Shown: positions 46,463-55,636, counted from the first letter of the stretch. The stretch: DNA of 64,000 nt from Brevundimonas sp. MYb52 (GCF_002979535.1 NZ_PCPB01000010.1:52656-116655); one strand, 5' to 3'. Notes: generated from the letters alone by a model not told the origin. A program made the numbers and translations.

Positions 46463-46827
46463 CCCTCCCCTTCGAGGGGGGAGGGTTGGATGGGGGTGAA
46501 GGCAGCCGGTTTCCGTGGGCTCGCAAGAGACTGGGCCAAGTTCCTATTGTGTGGGGCGGACCTGACAACAGGAGCGCGTTGCCGATTTCAGACCGGCCTG
46601 AGCATCCATTCTTTCTTTTGGATGGAGACAGCGGTGGGCCTAATCGACAACCTGAACGCCCTATTCGAGCTGGTAGGCAACCTAGCCCGTTTCGCAGGAA
46701 TATGGCGATGCCTGATACCTGGAAATCAGCGGCGCCACGCCGTCGTCGTCAGAGCCTCATTTGCCCTTAACATTAAGGTTGTGGCCACACCCCCATCCCC
46801 AACCCTTCCCCCCTCGAGGGGGAAGGG
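46463..46827. repeat. imperfect inverted pair of CTCCCC repeats around a 290-nt spacer
   Basis: Left 46463-46498 and right 46788-46827 arms share CCCTNCCCC, CGAGGGGGG, AGGGTTGG and ATGGGGGTG in inverted order with small indels. The spacer (46499-46787) is somewhat richer in A+T than its neighbours. One frame (ATG 46622, METAVGLIDNLNALFELVG) stays open into the right arm; I do not call it a gene. The whole could be a small non-autonomous element or a repeat split by an insertion. Confidence 0.6.
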
Positions 46828-46829
46828 AG

Positions 46830-47432
46830 CTAAGCGGGGCGTCGCGCCCGCAACGCCTGAACGATGGTGCCGTCGTCCAGCCAGTCCAGTTCGCCGCCGA
46901 CAGGGACGCCGCGCGCCAGCGAGGTGACCTCGACCCCCGCCGCCGACAGGCGCTCGGCCAGGTAATGGGCCGTGGTCTGGCCGTCGACGGTGGCGGGCAG
47001 GGCCAGGACGACCTCCCGAGCCTCGCCGCCTTTCGCGCGGCCAATCAGTTCAGCGATGCGCAGCTGTTCAGGCCCGACGCCGTCCAGCGCGGACAGCAGT
47101 CCGCCCAGGACGTGATACTTGCCGCGAAAGGCGCCGGACCGCTCCATGGCCCACAGGGCGCCGGCCTCCTCGACCACGCAGATCAGGGCGTTGTCGCGGC
47201 TCTGGTCCGAGCAGATGGAGCAGGGATTACGCGTGTCGGGCGCGGCGCAGACCGAGCAGTTGACGACCTTGGCCGCCGTCTCGGCCAGCGACGCCGCCAG
47301 CGGAACCAGCAACTGCTCGCGCCGCTTCAGCAGGGCGAGCGCCGCGCGCCGGGCCGAGCGCGGCCCCATGCCCGGCAGCTTGGCCAGCAGGCTGATGAGC
47401 CGTTCGATTTCCGGCCCGGCGGAGGCGGCCAT
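46830..47432 (-). CDS. recR: recombination mediator RecR
   Basis: 200 aa. Helix-hairpin-helix near the N-terminus (KLPGMGPRSARRAALALL), Cys4 zinc finger (CSVCAAPDTRNPCSIC), then a Toprim domain (ALICVVEE). It loads RecA with RecFO. Its ATG overlaps the YbaB stop. Confidence 0.97.
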   Translation of the reverse strand: MAASAGPEIERLISLLAKLPGMGPRSARRAALALLKRREQLLVPLAASLAETAAKVVNCSVCAAPDTRNPCSICSDQSRDNALICVVEEAGALWAMERSGAFRGKYHVLGGLLSALDGVGPEQLRIAELIGRAKGGEAREVVLALPATVDGQTTAHYLAERLSAAGVEVTSLARGVPVGGELDWLDDGTIVQALRARRPA

Positions 47433-47761
47433 CAGAAGAGTTTCGGCATTCCCGGGATGTTCATCCCGGCCATGGGGCCGGCGGCCTCGCGCATCAGGGC
47501 GTTGTTGACCTCGTCCAGCTTGCGCTTGGCGTCGGCGTGGGCGGCGACGATCAGATCGGCCAGGATTTCACCCTCGCCAGGCGCCATCAGGCTGTCGTCG
47601 ATCTTGACCGCAGTGATCTCTCCGGGGCCTTTCAGGGCGATAGAGACAAGGCCGCCGCCCGAGGTGCCCTCGGCGGTGGTTTCGGCCATTTTCGCCTGGG
47701 CGTCCTGCAGCTTTTGCTGCATGGCCTGGGCCTGTTGCATCAGGGCGTTGAGGTCTTTCAT
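47432..47761 (-). CDS. ybaB: YbaB/EbfC nucleoid-associated protein
   Basis: 109 aa. Start MKDLNALMQQAQAMQQKLQD and the middle segment VSIALKGPGEITAVKIDDS are typical. Binds DNA. Overlaps recR by one base. Confidence 0.95.
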   Translation of the reverse strand: MKDLNALMQQAQAMQQKLQDAQAKMAETTAEGTSGGGLVSIALKGPGEITAVKIDDSLMAPGEGEILADLIVAAHADAKRKLDEVNNALMREAAGPMAGMNIPGMPKLF

Positions 47762-47920
47762 TCCCCCTAGATAGGGTGATCCGCATCGCGGCTCCAGACC
47801 CTCTTGCAGAACAGCGATTCACATCAGCAACAGATTTTGTAGCAATCCCCTTGACGGCGCCCCGGCGCAGGCCATATTAGCCACAACTGAAGTTACTAAT
47901 CCTGTTCAGGAGCTTTTCCC

Positions 47921-48535
47921 ATGGCCTTCGACGCCCTTTCCGCCCGCGACGTTCCGGTTTCCGATTCGGTCCTGGCCCAGTTGTTCACCGAGGCGCGCAC
48001 GCGCAACGGCTGGAGCGACCGGCCCGTGTCCGAAGACATCATCCGCCAGCTCTACGACCTGACCAAGTTCGGCCCGACGGCGGTCAACATGACCCCCGCC
48101 CGCTTCGTCTTCGTCACCTCGCCGGAGGCCAAGGCCCGCCTGTCGACGCACATGGCCGAGGGCAACCGCGCCAAGACCCTGGCCGCGCCGGTCAACCTGA
48201 TCATCGCCCAGGACATCGATTTCCACGACACCCTGCCGCGTCTCTTCCCGCACGCGCCGGGCGCTCGCGACTGGTTCCTGGACGAGACCGGTCGTCGCGA
48301 AGCCGCCTTCCGCAACGCCTCGCTGCAGGGCGGCTACCTGACCATCGCCGCGCGCGCCCTGGGTCTGGACGTGGGTCCGATGTCGGGCTTTGACGCCGCT
48401 GGCGTGAAGGCCGAGTTCTTCCCCGACAGCAATGTCGAGCCGAACTTCATCATGAACCTCGGCTACGGCACGGACGAGAACCTGTTCCCGCGCTCGCCCC
48501 GCCTCGACTTCGAGGAGGCCGCGCAGATTCTGTAA
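47921..48535 (+). CDS. rutE: malonic semialdehyde reductase (RutE-like nitroreductase)
   Basis: 204 aa nitroreductase-fold FMN enzyme. RutE-like signatures are [35 protein letters not shown], and the C-terminal [14 protein letters not shown]. RutE reduces malonic semialdehyde in uracil breakdown; no other rut genes are nearby, so a general quinone/aldehyde reductase is possible. It lies on the plus strand between dnaX and ybaB. Confidence 0.85.
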   Translation: MAFDALSARDVPVSDSVLAQLFTEARTRNGWSDRPVSEDIIRQLYDLTKFGPTAVNMTPARFVFVTSPEAKARLSTHMAEGNRAKTLAAPVNLIIAQDIDFHDTLPRLFPHAPGARDWFLDETGRREAAFRNASLQGGYLTIAARALGLDVGPMSGFDAAGVKAEFFPDSNVEPNFIMNLGYGTDENLFPRSPRLDFEEAAQIL

Positions 48536-48556
48536 GCGCGAAAGCGGCGAGGACGA

Positions 48557-50407
48557 TCAGTCGTACTCGCCCACCTCGTCATCCTCAGGGATGGCGGGCA
48601 TTTCGACCGCCGGGGCCAGGGTCTTGATCTCCTTGATCTCGGCGCCGGGGAAGGCCTGCATGATGGACACGACAAAGGGGTCCGCCTCGACCGCCGCACG
48701 GCGGGCGGAGCGGGCCTTTTTCTCGATCTCGATCAGGGTCTCGCCGCCGCCCTGGCCGTTGGCGGCGATCAGCCAGGTGCGGCCGGTCCATTCCTTGAGC
48801 CGCGAGGCCAGGCGCCGCGCCAGATCGACGGGCGAGCCCGCCGCCGGCTCATAGACGATGGCGCCCGGCTTGAACGACACCGGCTTCACATAGCGCTCGA
48901 CGTCCATCTGCAGCGTGATTTCACGCTTGTCGCCGATCAGGGCGACGACGGCCTCGAAGGTTTGGGGGTCGGGAAAGGCGGGTTGAGCCACAGGACGCGC
49001 CGCCAGCATGGCCGAGGCGCCGCCGCCTCCGCCACCGCCGCGCGGACCCCCCGCGCCGCCACCGCCCGGCAGGGTCCCGCCGGACTGGATGGCCTTCAGC
49101 GCCTCTTCCGGTCCCGGCAGGTCGGCGGCGTAGGCCAGACGGACGATGGCCATTTCCACCGCGTCCGCCGGGTTCGGCGCGCGCCGCACCTCGTCCAGGG
49201 CCTTGAGCAGCATCTGCCAGGTGCGTGACAGGGTCCCAGCCGAGATGGCCGCACCCAGGGCCGTCAGCTTCTGCGCCTGATCATTGGGCAGGCGGGTGGC
49301 GTTGGGGCCCAGCATCTTGGCGACCGAGGCCGCGTGGCAATGTTCCAGCAGGTCGTTGGTCACCTGCACCGGATCGGCGCCGAAGCCGTAGAGGGTGCGG
49401 AAGTTTTCCAGCGCCTCGGCGGTGCGGCCGGCCATAATGGATTCGAACAGGGCGATGGTCTGGGTGCGGTCGGCCAGACCCAGCATGTCGCGCACGGTCG
49501 CGGTCTGCACCGTCGCGCCGCTCTCGGCCTGAACCAGGGCCTGATCCAGCAAGCTAAGGCCGTCGCGGACCGAGCCCTCGGCCGCGCGCGAGATCAGCGC
49601 CAGAGCCTCCTGCTCGATCTTCATGCCTTCGCGATCGGCGATACGGCCCAGATGCCCGACCAGGACCTCGGGCTCGACGCGGCGCAGGTCGAAACGCTGG
49701 CAGCGCGACAGGATCGTCACCGGGACCTTGCGGATCTCGGTCGTGGCGAAGATGAATTTGGCGTGGGGCGGCGGCTCCTCCAGCGTCTTCAGCAGGGCGT
49801 TGAACGCCTGCGTCGACAGCATGTGGACCTCGTCGAGAACATAGACCTTGTAGCGGGCCTCGACCGGGGCGTAGCGGACGCTTTCCAGGATGTCGCGGAT
49901 GTCGTTGACGCCGGTGTGCGAGGCGGCGTCCATCTCCATGACGTCCATGTGCTGGCCGGCCATGATGGAGGCGTCGTGGCGGCCGTGGGCCGACAAGGCC
50001 AGCGACGGCTTGTCGATAACGTCGGTTTCGTTGTTCAGGGCGCGAGCCAAGAGGCGGGCGGTCGTCGTCTTGCCGACGCCCCGCACCCCGGTCAGCATGA
50101 AGGCGTGGGCGATGCGGCCGGTGGCGAAGGCGTTGGTCAGGGTCCTGACCATGGCCTCCTGACCGATCAGGTCCTCGAAGGTGCGCGGGCGGTATTTGCG
50201 CGCCAGAACCTTGTAGGCGCCGTCGTCAGCGAGCTCATCCGCGAAGGGTTGGGCCTCGGTCGGCGCAGTCGCCGCGGACGCAACGGGCGCCGCTGCAGGC
50301 TCGGGCGCAGCGGCGGGCGCGCCGAACATGTCGTCGGTGTTCTCGTCCCGCTCGGGAACGTCCTCCTCCCAGGGAGGGCCATCAAGATCAGGATCGACGT
50401 CGCTCAT
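48557..50407 (-). CDS. dnaX: DNA polymerase III subunit gamma/tau
   Basis: 616 aa. AAA+ clamp-loader ATPase: Walker A GVRGVGKTTTARLLARAL, Walker B region VYVLDEVHML, SRC-type motif SRCQRFDLRR. Gly-rich linker at about residues 440-465 and a tau-type C-terminal domain follow. The start (MSDVDPDLDGPPWEED) is acidic. The product assembles the clamp loader and links polymerase cores. No poly-A slippery site is visible. Confidence 0.96.
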   Translation of the reverse strand: MSDVDPDLDGPPWEEDVPERDENTDDMFGAPAAAPEPAAAPVASAATAPTEAQPFADELADDGAYKVLARKYRPRTFEDLIGQEAMVRTLTNAFATGRIAHAFMLTGVRGVGKTTTARLLARALNNETDVIDKPSLALSAHGRHDASIMAGQHMDVMEMDAASHTGVNDIRDILESVRYAPVEARYKVYVLDEVHMLSTQAFNALLKTLEEPPPHAKFIFATTEIRKVPVTILSRCQRFDLRRVEPEVLVGHLGRIADREGMKIEQEALALISRAAEGSVRDGLSLLDQALVQAESGATVQTATVRDMLGLADRTQTIALFESIMAGRTAEALENFRTLYGFGADPVQVTNDLLEHCHAASVAKMLGPNATRLPNDQAQKLTALGAAISAGTLSRTWQMLLKALDEVRRAPNPADAVEMAIVRLAYAADLPGPEEALKAIQSGGTLPGGGGAGGPRGGGGGGGASAMLAARPVAQPAFPDPQTFEAVVALIGDKREITLQMDVERYVKPVSFKPGAIVYEPAAGSPVDLARRLASRLKEWTGRTWLIAANGQGGGETLIEIEKKARSARRAAVEADPFVVSIMQAFPGAEIKEIKTLAPAVEMPAIPEDDEVGEYD

Positions 50408-50463
50408 GATCCTGTCTTAGCGCGCGCGAGCCGCCAGCGCATCCTCCGCTTGGCCGATATGCA

Positions 50464-50594
50464 CCGTCATTCTCGGGGCCGACGCAAGGCGGCGGAACCC
50501 GGGAACCCAGACGGCGGCTCTCAACGGATCATCGCCGCAGAAAACCCCGCCGCCTGGGTCCCCGGGTCGCCCTGCGGGCGCCCGAGGATGACGG
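50464..50594. repeat. palindromic intergenic repeat, family B
   Basis: 131 bp. Ends CCGTCATTCTCGGG and CCCGAGGATGACGG; inner ACCCGGGAACCCAG and CTGGGTCCCCGGGT arms around a 60-nt centre. Between DUF3597 and dnaX, both on the minus strand, so it is part of the dnaX upstream region. Confidence 0.9.
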
Positions 50595-50606
50595 CAAAGG
50601 GGAGCC

Positions 50607-51005
50607 TTAGAGATCGGTGGGCAGACGGCCGCCGTTGTCCTTGATCTTCTGAATCACCTGGGCGTGCAGCCAGATATTCATCGAGGCGCTGTCGGACTTA
50701 TCGCCGGTGTAGCCCAGTTCGTCGGCCAGTTCCTTGCGCTCGGCCAGCGAGGATTCCAGCCCAACCAGCTTCATCAGGTCGACGATGGAGGTGCGCCAGT
50801 TCAGCTTCTGCGCCCGCTGGTCGTTCATGAAGTCGAGGATGCCGGCGACATCGACTTCGGGCGCAGGAGCCGCTGCGGCCGGCGCTGCGGGCGCGGCAGG
50901 CGCGACCGGGGCTGCAGTCGGCGCGGGCGCCGCCGGTGCGGCGGGGGCCGCCTCTTCCTTCTTCTTCTTGAAGATGCCGCCGAGGATGGACCCGAGAATG
51001 CTCAT
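50607..51005 (-). CDS. DUF3597 protein
   Basis: 132 aa. A Lys-rich start (ILGGIFKKKKEE), a long Ala/Pro linker (residues 19-48), then the DUF3597 domain (VDVAGILDFMNDQRAQKLNWRTSIVDLMKLVGLESSL to NNG-type end). LysM-like small domain of unknown function. Confidence 0.9.
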   Translation of the reverse strand: MSILGSILGGIFKKKKEEAAPAAPAAPAPTAAPVAPAAPAAPAAAAPAPEVDVAGILDFMNDQRAQKLNWRTSIVDLMKLVGLESSLAERKELADELGYTGDKSDSASMNIWLHAQVIQKIKDNGGRLPTDL

Positions 51006-51214
51006 TCGCCTGCTCCTGAAAGGTGAAGCCCTTTCAGCGAGCCAGAGCGATTCCGGTTCCGTGAAGCTTGCGAGACGCCGGGAGCCCCTGCCAAAAAACA
51101 GAGTCCAATTCGTCTAATCTGTCTGAAATCAACCGCTCAAGCCGCAAGCATAGCGCCGAACGGCGCTCAAGCAGCGAGCCATCGCATGGCGAGCGGTAGC
51201 GCCACAAAGATGGA

Positions 51215-51305
51215 AGGTAGAGACCGCGACCCGAAGGTGAATTCGTTGTGGCTGCTGCCTTCCGGCCCTGACCAAGTTGGCGAAGCCTTCGCCCGCGATC
51301 TCCGA
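51215..51305 (-). ncRNA. ffs: signal recognition particle 4.5S RNA
   Basis: On the minus strand the conserved core GGTCAGGGCCGGAAGGCAGC (tetraloop GGAA plus asymmetric loop, the Ffh binding site) is visible. Outer arms GAGATCGCGG..CGAAGG and CCTTCG..CGCGGTCTC pair to close the hairpin. Ends are placed to within about 8 nt. Confidence 0.92.
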
Positions 51306-51311
51306 GGAGGG

Positions 51312-51339
51312 ATATGACGGCTGATGACGCGGGAATCAA
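51312..51339 (-). promoter_or_regulatory. putative promoter of SRP RNA
   Basis: On the minus strand TTGATT (51334-51339) and TCATAT (51312-51317) are 16 nt apart, a few nt before the RNA 5' end. The -10 match is only moderate. Confidence 0.4.
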
Positions 51340-51379
51340 GACCCCTCCCCGCGTCGTCTTGTCGGGGGTATGAAGCGCC

Positions 51380-52312
51380 ATGCCCCATACCAACGTCTTC
51401 TCCGGCAATCCGCTCGACCGCTCGGGCGACCTTCGCAACGACGCCGCCTGGCTGGGCGAGCAGGAGGCCAACCCCGAGGCCCTGGCCATGGTGCTGTGGG
51501 AGGGGCGGCCTCTGGTCGAAGATCATGAGGGCGGCCAGCGTCTGGTCTGGCTGGCGCTGAGCCACGGCCGCGACCTGGTCCCGGACCGCGACATCTTCCT
51601 GGGTCTGTGGAAGGGGGCGCCGGTGTTTGCGGTGGAGTTCGAAAGCTCCATCGACCCGACCACCGGCCCCGCCGGGGGCCTGGGCCAGTTCATCGAGATG
51701 CGCGCGGCCGCCGCCGCCCTGTCCGAAGCCGACGTCGCCATCGCAGGGACGGCCAAGAGCCTGTTCGACTGGCGCCGGCGTCATGGATTCTGCGCCGCCT
51801 GCGGCAAGGCCACGGATCAGGCCTCGGGCGGCTGGCGGCGCATCTGCCCGGCCTGCGGGGTCGAGCATTTCCCGCGCGTCGATCCGGTCGTCATCATGCT
51901 GCCGGTCTATAAGGGCGGCCCAGAAAACAAGGATGAACCGCGCTGCCTGCTGGGGCGTCAGGCCGCCTGGCCCGCCGGTCGCATGTCAGCTCTGGCCGGT
52001 TTCATGGAGCCCGGCGAATCCATCGAGGAGGCCTGCGCGCGCGAAGTGATGGAGGAGGCGGGGCTGACCGTCTCGGGCGTCGCCTATCACTCCAGCCAGC
52101 CCTGGCCCTTCCCGGCCCAGCTGATGATCGGCCTGGTCGCCGAGGTCACGGACGACAACGCCGCGCCGGATCAGACCGAGCTGGAAGCCGTGGCCTGGCT
52201 GACGCGCGCCGAGGCGCGGGCGGTGCTGGCGGGCACGCATGGGACCATCCATGCGCCCCCGCCGTTCGCGATTGCGCGGCGACTGCTGGAAAGCTGGGCC
52301 TGCTGTTACTAG
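51380..52312 (+). CDS. nudC: NAD(+) diphosphatase NudC (RNA de-NADding)
   Basis: 310 aa. Zinc ribbon Cys4 (FCAACGK and ICPACGVEHFPR), Nudix box (GFMEPGESIEEACAREVMEEAGL), then the NudC-specific SQPWPFPAQLMIG motif. It splits NADH and removes NAD caps from RNA. Convergent with the TPR gene; the two stops share CTAG at 52309-52312. Confidence 0.95.
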   Translation: MPHTNVFSGNPLDRSGDLRNDAAWLGEQEANPEALAMVLWEGRPLVEDHEGGQRLVWLALSHGRDLVPDRDIFLGLWKGAPVFAVEFESSIDPTTGPAGGLGQFIEMRAAAAALSEADVAIAGTAKSLFDWRRRHGFCAACGKATDQASGGWRRICPACGVEHFPRVDPVVIMLPVYKGGPENKDEPRCLLGRQAAWPAGRMSALAGFMEPGESIEEACAREVMEEAGLTVSGVAYHSSQPWPFPAQLMIGLVAEVTDDNAAPDQTELEAVAWLTRAEARAVLAGTHGTIHAPPPFAIARRLLESWACCY

Positions 52313-53139
52313 CCGCCCTGAACCGAGGACCAGGTTCGGGCCGTGCCCGCTTCGGCGACCGGGACGGCGGCCACGGCTTGCGCCGCCGCCGTGCGTTCGG
52401 CCAGCCAGCGCAGGTTGGCGTCGGCGGCTTCGGGCGGCAGGTCGCGGCGCAGGATGGCCTCGGCCTCGGCGGTCTTGCCCTGCAGGCCCAGGGACAGGGC
52501 CAGGTTCTGGCGCACCTTCAGGCTGGCGCCCGGCTGGGCGGCGGCGCGGCGCAGCAGGATTTCGGCCGAAGGCGCATCGCCTTCACCCATGCGGGCGATG
52601 GCGGCGTTGGTCAGGACGTCGGGGTTATCGGGCGACAGGCGCAGGGCCTCGGTCCAGGCCGCCTTGGCGTCGTCGGGGCGGCGCACCTGCTGATAGGCCA
52701 CGCCGAGCAACGAGAGCGAGCGCCAGTCACGGGGGGCCGCGGCGCGGGCCTGCTCCAGCGCGGCGATGCCGTAGAAGGCCTGACCGCGCGCGATGTGGGC
52801 GCGGCCGACCTCCAGCATGGCCTCGACGTTGCCGGGCTGAAGCGTCAGCACGCCCTGGGCCGTCTCCGCCGCCTGATCGAACTGGCCCAGTTCGCGCAGG
52901 GCCTGGGCCGTCTTGACGCCGGCGATCGGGTCCATCGGGTTGATCTGCTGTTCCTGCGACCAGAAGACCGAACGGCTGAGGGCGTCGGCGCGGTCATAGC
53001 TGGCGCGGGTGGCGGCGTCGGCGGGCTGGCGTGCGGGGGCGGAAGTCGCCGTCGGGGCGGCGGTCTGCGCCTGAACAGCGCCCGTCAGACCCATAAGAGC
53101 CAGCGTCATGGTTGCGGCGGCGGCGGCGGTGCGCGACAT
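52309..53139 (-). CDS. secreted TPR-repeat protein
   Basis: 276 aa with a signal peptide (GAVQAQ). Several tetratricopeptide repeats (ALRELGQFDQAAETAQGVLTL, AHIARGQAFYGIAALEQARAA, AYQQVRRPDDAKAAWTEALRL). Probable periplasmic scaffolding protein of unknown partner. Divergent from the M17 peptidase gene with a CtrA-type box between. Confidence 0.88.
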   Translation of the reverse strand: MSRTAAAAATMTLALMGLTGAVQAQTAAPTATSAPARQPADAATRASYDRADALSRSVFWSQEQQINPMDPIAGVKTAQALRELGQFDQAAETAQGVLTLQPGNVEAMLEVGRAHIARGQAFYGIAALEQARAAAPRDWRSLSLLGVAYQQVRRPDDAKAAWTEALRLSPDNPDVLTNAAIARMGEGDAPSAEILLRRAAAQPGASLKVRQNLALSLGLQGKTAEAEAILRRDLPPEAADANLRWLAERTAAAQAVAAVPVAEAGTARTWSSVQGG

Positions 53140-53198
53140 GGAGAGGGTCCGGACGGTTTCCTGCGGCCCCAGCGTCGCGCCTCCGGGTCAAGGTTTGG

Positions 53199-53213
53199 TT
53201 AATCGGCCTTTAA
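53199..53213. promoter_or_regulatory. CtrA-type box TTAA-N7-TTAA
   Basis: TTAATCGGCCTTTAA in the short divergent region between the TPR gene and the M17 peptidase, 21 nt before the latter's start. It exactly matches the CtrA consensus spacing used in Caulobacterales. Confidence 0.7.
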
Positions 53214-53233
53214 GGGCCGGAAAGGCTCGCCCC

Positions 53234-54619
53234 ATGTCCGTGGTTCACTCCGACCTGCTGATCGCCGCCGCCGAGACGGCGCGCCCGGTGCGTGTGGTCG
53301 CGCAGGGGCAGACCCTGACCGGCAAGGCGGCGGTCTGGGCCGAGGCCAACGGCTTCACCGGCAAGGCGGGCCAACTGCTGATCGTCCCCGGCGACGACGG
53401 CGCGGCGTCTGAGGCCCTGTTCGGCGCCGGCGAGACCTTCGAGCCGATGAGCGCGCGGTCGCTGCCGACGCGCCTGCCCGCCGGCGACTGGCGGCTCGAT
53501 GGCGTTGAGGGCGAGGCGGCTCAACAGGCGGCGCTGGCCTTCGCCCTCGGCGGCTATCTGTTCGACCGCTATAAGGCCCGGCCCGAGCGCGGCCGTGCGC
53601 GTCTGGTCGCGCCAGCGGACCTCGACCTCGCCGAGGCCCTGAACATCGCCGGCGCCGCGGCCCTGGCGCGCGAGATGGTGGACACCCCCGCCGCCGACAT
53701 GGGGCCGCTGCAGATCGAGACCATCGCCCGCGAGATCGCCGAGTCGGCGGGCGCGAGCCTGACCGTCGTCACCGGCGACGCCCTGCTGGAAGAGAATTAC
53801 CCGGCCGTCCACGCCGTCGGCCGCGCCGCCGCGCCGCACCGCGCCCCGCGCGTGCTGGAGATCGGCTGGAAGCTGGACCAGACCGACCTGCCGCTGGTGG
53901 CCTTGGTCGGCAAGGGGGTGGTGTTCGACACCGGCGGTCTGGACCTCAAGCCCGCCGCCGGGATGCGCAATATGAAGAAGGACATGGGCGGTTCGGCCCA
54001 TGCCCTGGCCCTGGGCCGTTTGATCATGCAGGCCGATCTGCCGGTGCGGCTGGTGGTGCTGGTCGCCGCCGTCGAGAACGCGGTCTCCGCCGACGCCTTC
54101 CGTCCTGGCGACATCCTGTCGAGCCGCATGGGCCTGACCATCGAGATCGGCAATACCGACGCCGAGGGCCGCCTGATCCTGGCCGACGTCCTGACGCGGG
54201 CAAGCGAGCACAATCCCGACCTGACCCTGGACTTCGCCACCCTGACCGGGGCGGCGCGCATGGCGCTCGGCCCCGAACTGCCGCCGCTCTATACCGACGA
54301 CGAGGCCCTGGCCGAGGGCCTTCTCAGCGCCGGGCGGGCGGTGGGCGATCCTCTGTGGCGGATGCCGCTTTGGGCCGGCTATCGCGCCTCGCTGGACAGC
54401 GAGATCGCCGACGTCAGGAATGATTCCGCCGCCTGGGCCCAGGCCGGTTCGGTGACGGCGGCCCTGTTCCTGCAGAAGTTCGCGCCGACGACGGGGGCAT
54501 GGGCCCACATGGACATCTTCGCCTGGAACCCGCGCGCTCGTCCGGGTCATCCCGAGGGTGGGGAAGCTCAGGCCCTGCGCGCCTGCTATCGCTATCTGCG
54601 CGACCGATTCGTCAAATAG
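53234..54619 (+). CDS. M17 leucyl aminopeptidase
   Basis: 461 aa from ATG 53234. Zinc-binding and catalytic segments: LVGKGVVFDTGGLDLKP, MRNMKKDMGGSAHALAL, and NTDAEGRLILADVL, the M17 signature. Cytosolic. The frame reaches 53108 but the extra part overlaps the promoter region. Confidence 0.95.
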   Translation: MSVVHSDLLIAAAETARPVRVVAQGQTLTGKAAVWAEANGFTGKAGQLLIVPGDDGAASEALFGAGETFEPMSARSLPTRLPAGDWRLDGVEGEAAQQAALAFALGGYLFDRYKARPERGRARLVAPADLDLAEALNIAGAAALAREMVDTPAADMGPLQIETIAREIAESAGASLTVVTGDALLEENYPAVHAVGRAAAPHRAPRVLEIGWKLDQTDLPLVALVGKGVVFDTGGLDLKPAAGMRNMKKDMGGSAHALALGRLIMQADLPVRLVVLVAAVENAVSADAFRPGDILSSRMGLTIEIGNTDAEGRLILADVLTRASEHNPDLTLDFATLTGAARMALGPELPPLYTDDEALAEGLLSAGRAVGDPLWRMPLWAGYRASLDSEIADVRNDSAAWAQAGSVTAALFLQKFAPTTGAWAHMDIFAWNPRARPGHPEGGEAQALRACYRYLRDRFVK

Positions 54620-54675
54620 CCAAGGCTGTTAACGCCCGATTTGGCTTCGGCGTTTACAAGCGACGACTTACCCGC

Positions 54676-55497
54676 GTGAACCGCCGAGTCCTCGTATTGT
54701 CCGACGCCCTCGACCTGATCCCGCCCGGCCCGCCTCTGATCCTTAGGGACGGAGATCGGATCGTGCTGGCCGAACAGGCGCTGGAAGGTCTGATGCGGGC
54801 CGAGGCCTATGGGCGGCTTGAACCCATGCATTGCCGGGTCCCGGTCGCGGACATTGTCTCTGACGCTGGCCAGCGCATCGACCAGTTGCTGCACGGCGAA
54901 GCCTTCGACATTCTGCACCGCCAGAGCGACCGAGGCTGGGGCCGCGCGCGCCGCGACGGGATCGTCGGCTGGATCGCGCTGGACGTCCTGTCGCCCGGCG
55001 CGCCCCTGGCCAGCCGCCGCGTCTCTTCGATTTCCGCCGCCTTGCCGCTGAACGCCCTGGTGGGCGAGACGGCCGAGGGCGTCAGTGCTGAAGATCTGCA
55101 ACCCGTCGGCGATTTCGAGCGGGAGCCGGTGACCGTGGCCGAACGCCTGCTGGGCCGTCCCCATGCCCTGGGCGCCCGTTCCTCGTTCGAGACCGACTGT
55201 TCGGGTCTGGTGCAGCAGGCCCTGCTGGCCTGCGGTCTGCCCGGTCCGCGTCGTTCTGACGCCCAGGCCGATCTGGGCCGCCCTATCGTCCGAGACGCCG
55301 CCCAGCGCGGCGATCTGGTCGTCTGGATGGCCCCGGCGGGCGACGACTGGACCGGCCACTCGGCCATCATGGTCGACGCCGATCAGGTCATCCACTCGAC
55401 CGGCGCACGCGGCGGCGTGGTCATCGAGCCTCTGGCCGAGGTCGAAGCCCGCCTGACCCGCGAAGGCTTCGCCTCGGCGGTCTTCCGGCGCCTCTGA
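54676..55497 (+). CDS. NlpC/P60 family cell-wall peptidase
   Basis: 273 aa from GTG 54676. An SH3-like part (residues 50-110, LLHGEAFDILHRQSDRGWGRAR) precedes the NlpC/P60 domain with catalytic Cys in SSFETDCSGLVQQAL and His in WTGHSAIMVDADQVIH. It cuts peptidoglycan stem peptides or related links. Start is uncertain; no signal peptide is seen, so export is unclear. Confidence 0.88.
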   Translation: MNRRVLVLSDALDLIPPGPPLILRDGDRIVLAEQALEGLMRAEAYGRLEPMHCRVPVADIVSDAGQRIDQLLHGEAFDILHRQSDRGWGRARRDGIVGWIALDVLSPGAPLASRRVSSISAALPLNALVGETAEGVSAEDLQPVGDFEREPVTVAERLLGRPHALGARSSFETDCSGLVQQALLACGLPGPRRSDAQADLGRPIVRDAAQRGDLVVWMAPAGDDWTGHSAIMVDADQVIHSTGARGGVVIEPLAEVEARLTREGFASAVFRRL

Positions 55498-55506
55498 AAA
55501 CCCTGT

Positions 55507-55636
55507 CGTCATCCTGGACAAGGCTCGCTTGCGAGCCGCAGATCCGGGACCCAGGCGGCGGAACTCCCATCAGCAAAAGCCTGTTCGGACGCTGACGTCT
55601 GGGCCCCGGATAGCCCTGCGGGCTTCCGGGGTGACG
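55507..55636. repeat. palindromic intergenic repeat, family B
   Basis: 130 bp. Ends CGTCATCCTGGA and TCCGGGGTGACGG; inner GATCCGGGACCCAGG arm. Follows the NlpC/P60 gene, convergent with the cytochrome gene. Confidence 0.88.

Noticed and set aside
46622..46927. Possible small gene starting METAVGLIDNLNALF
   Set aside because: It has no clear ribosome binding site, runs into the repeat arm and the recR 3' end, and matches no family I know. Mentioned under the repeat entry only.
48557..50407. Programmed frameshift in dnaX giving gamma and tau
   Set aside because: No poly-A slippery heptamer is visible in the Gly-rich linker region; the single frame is intact.
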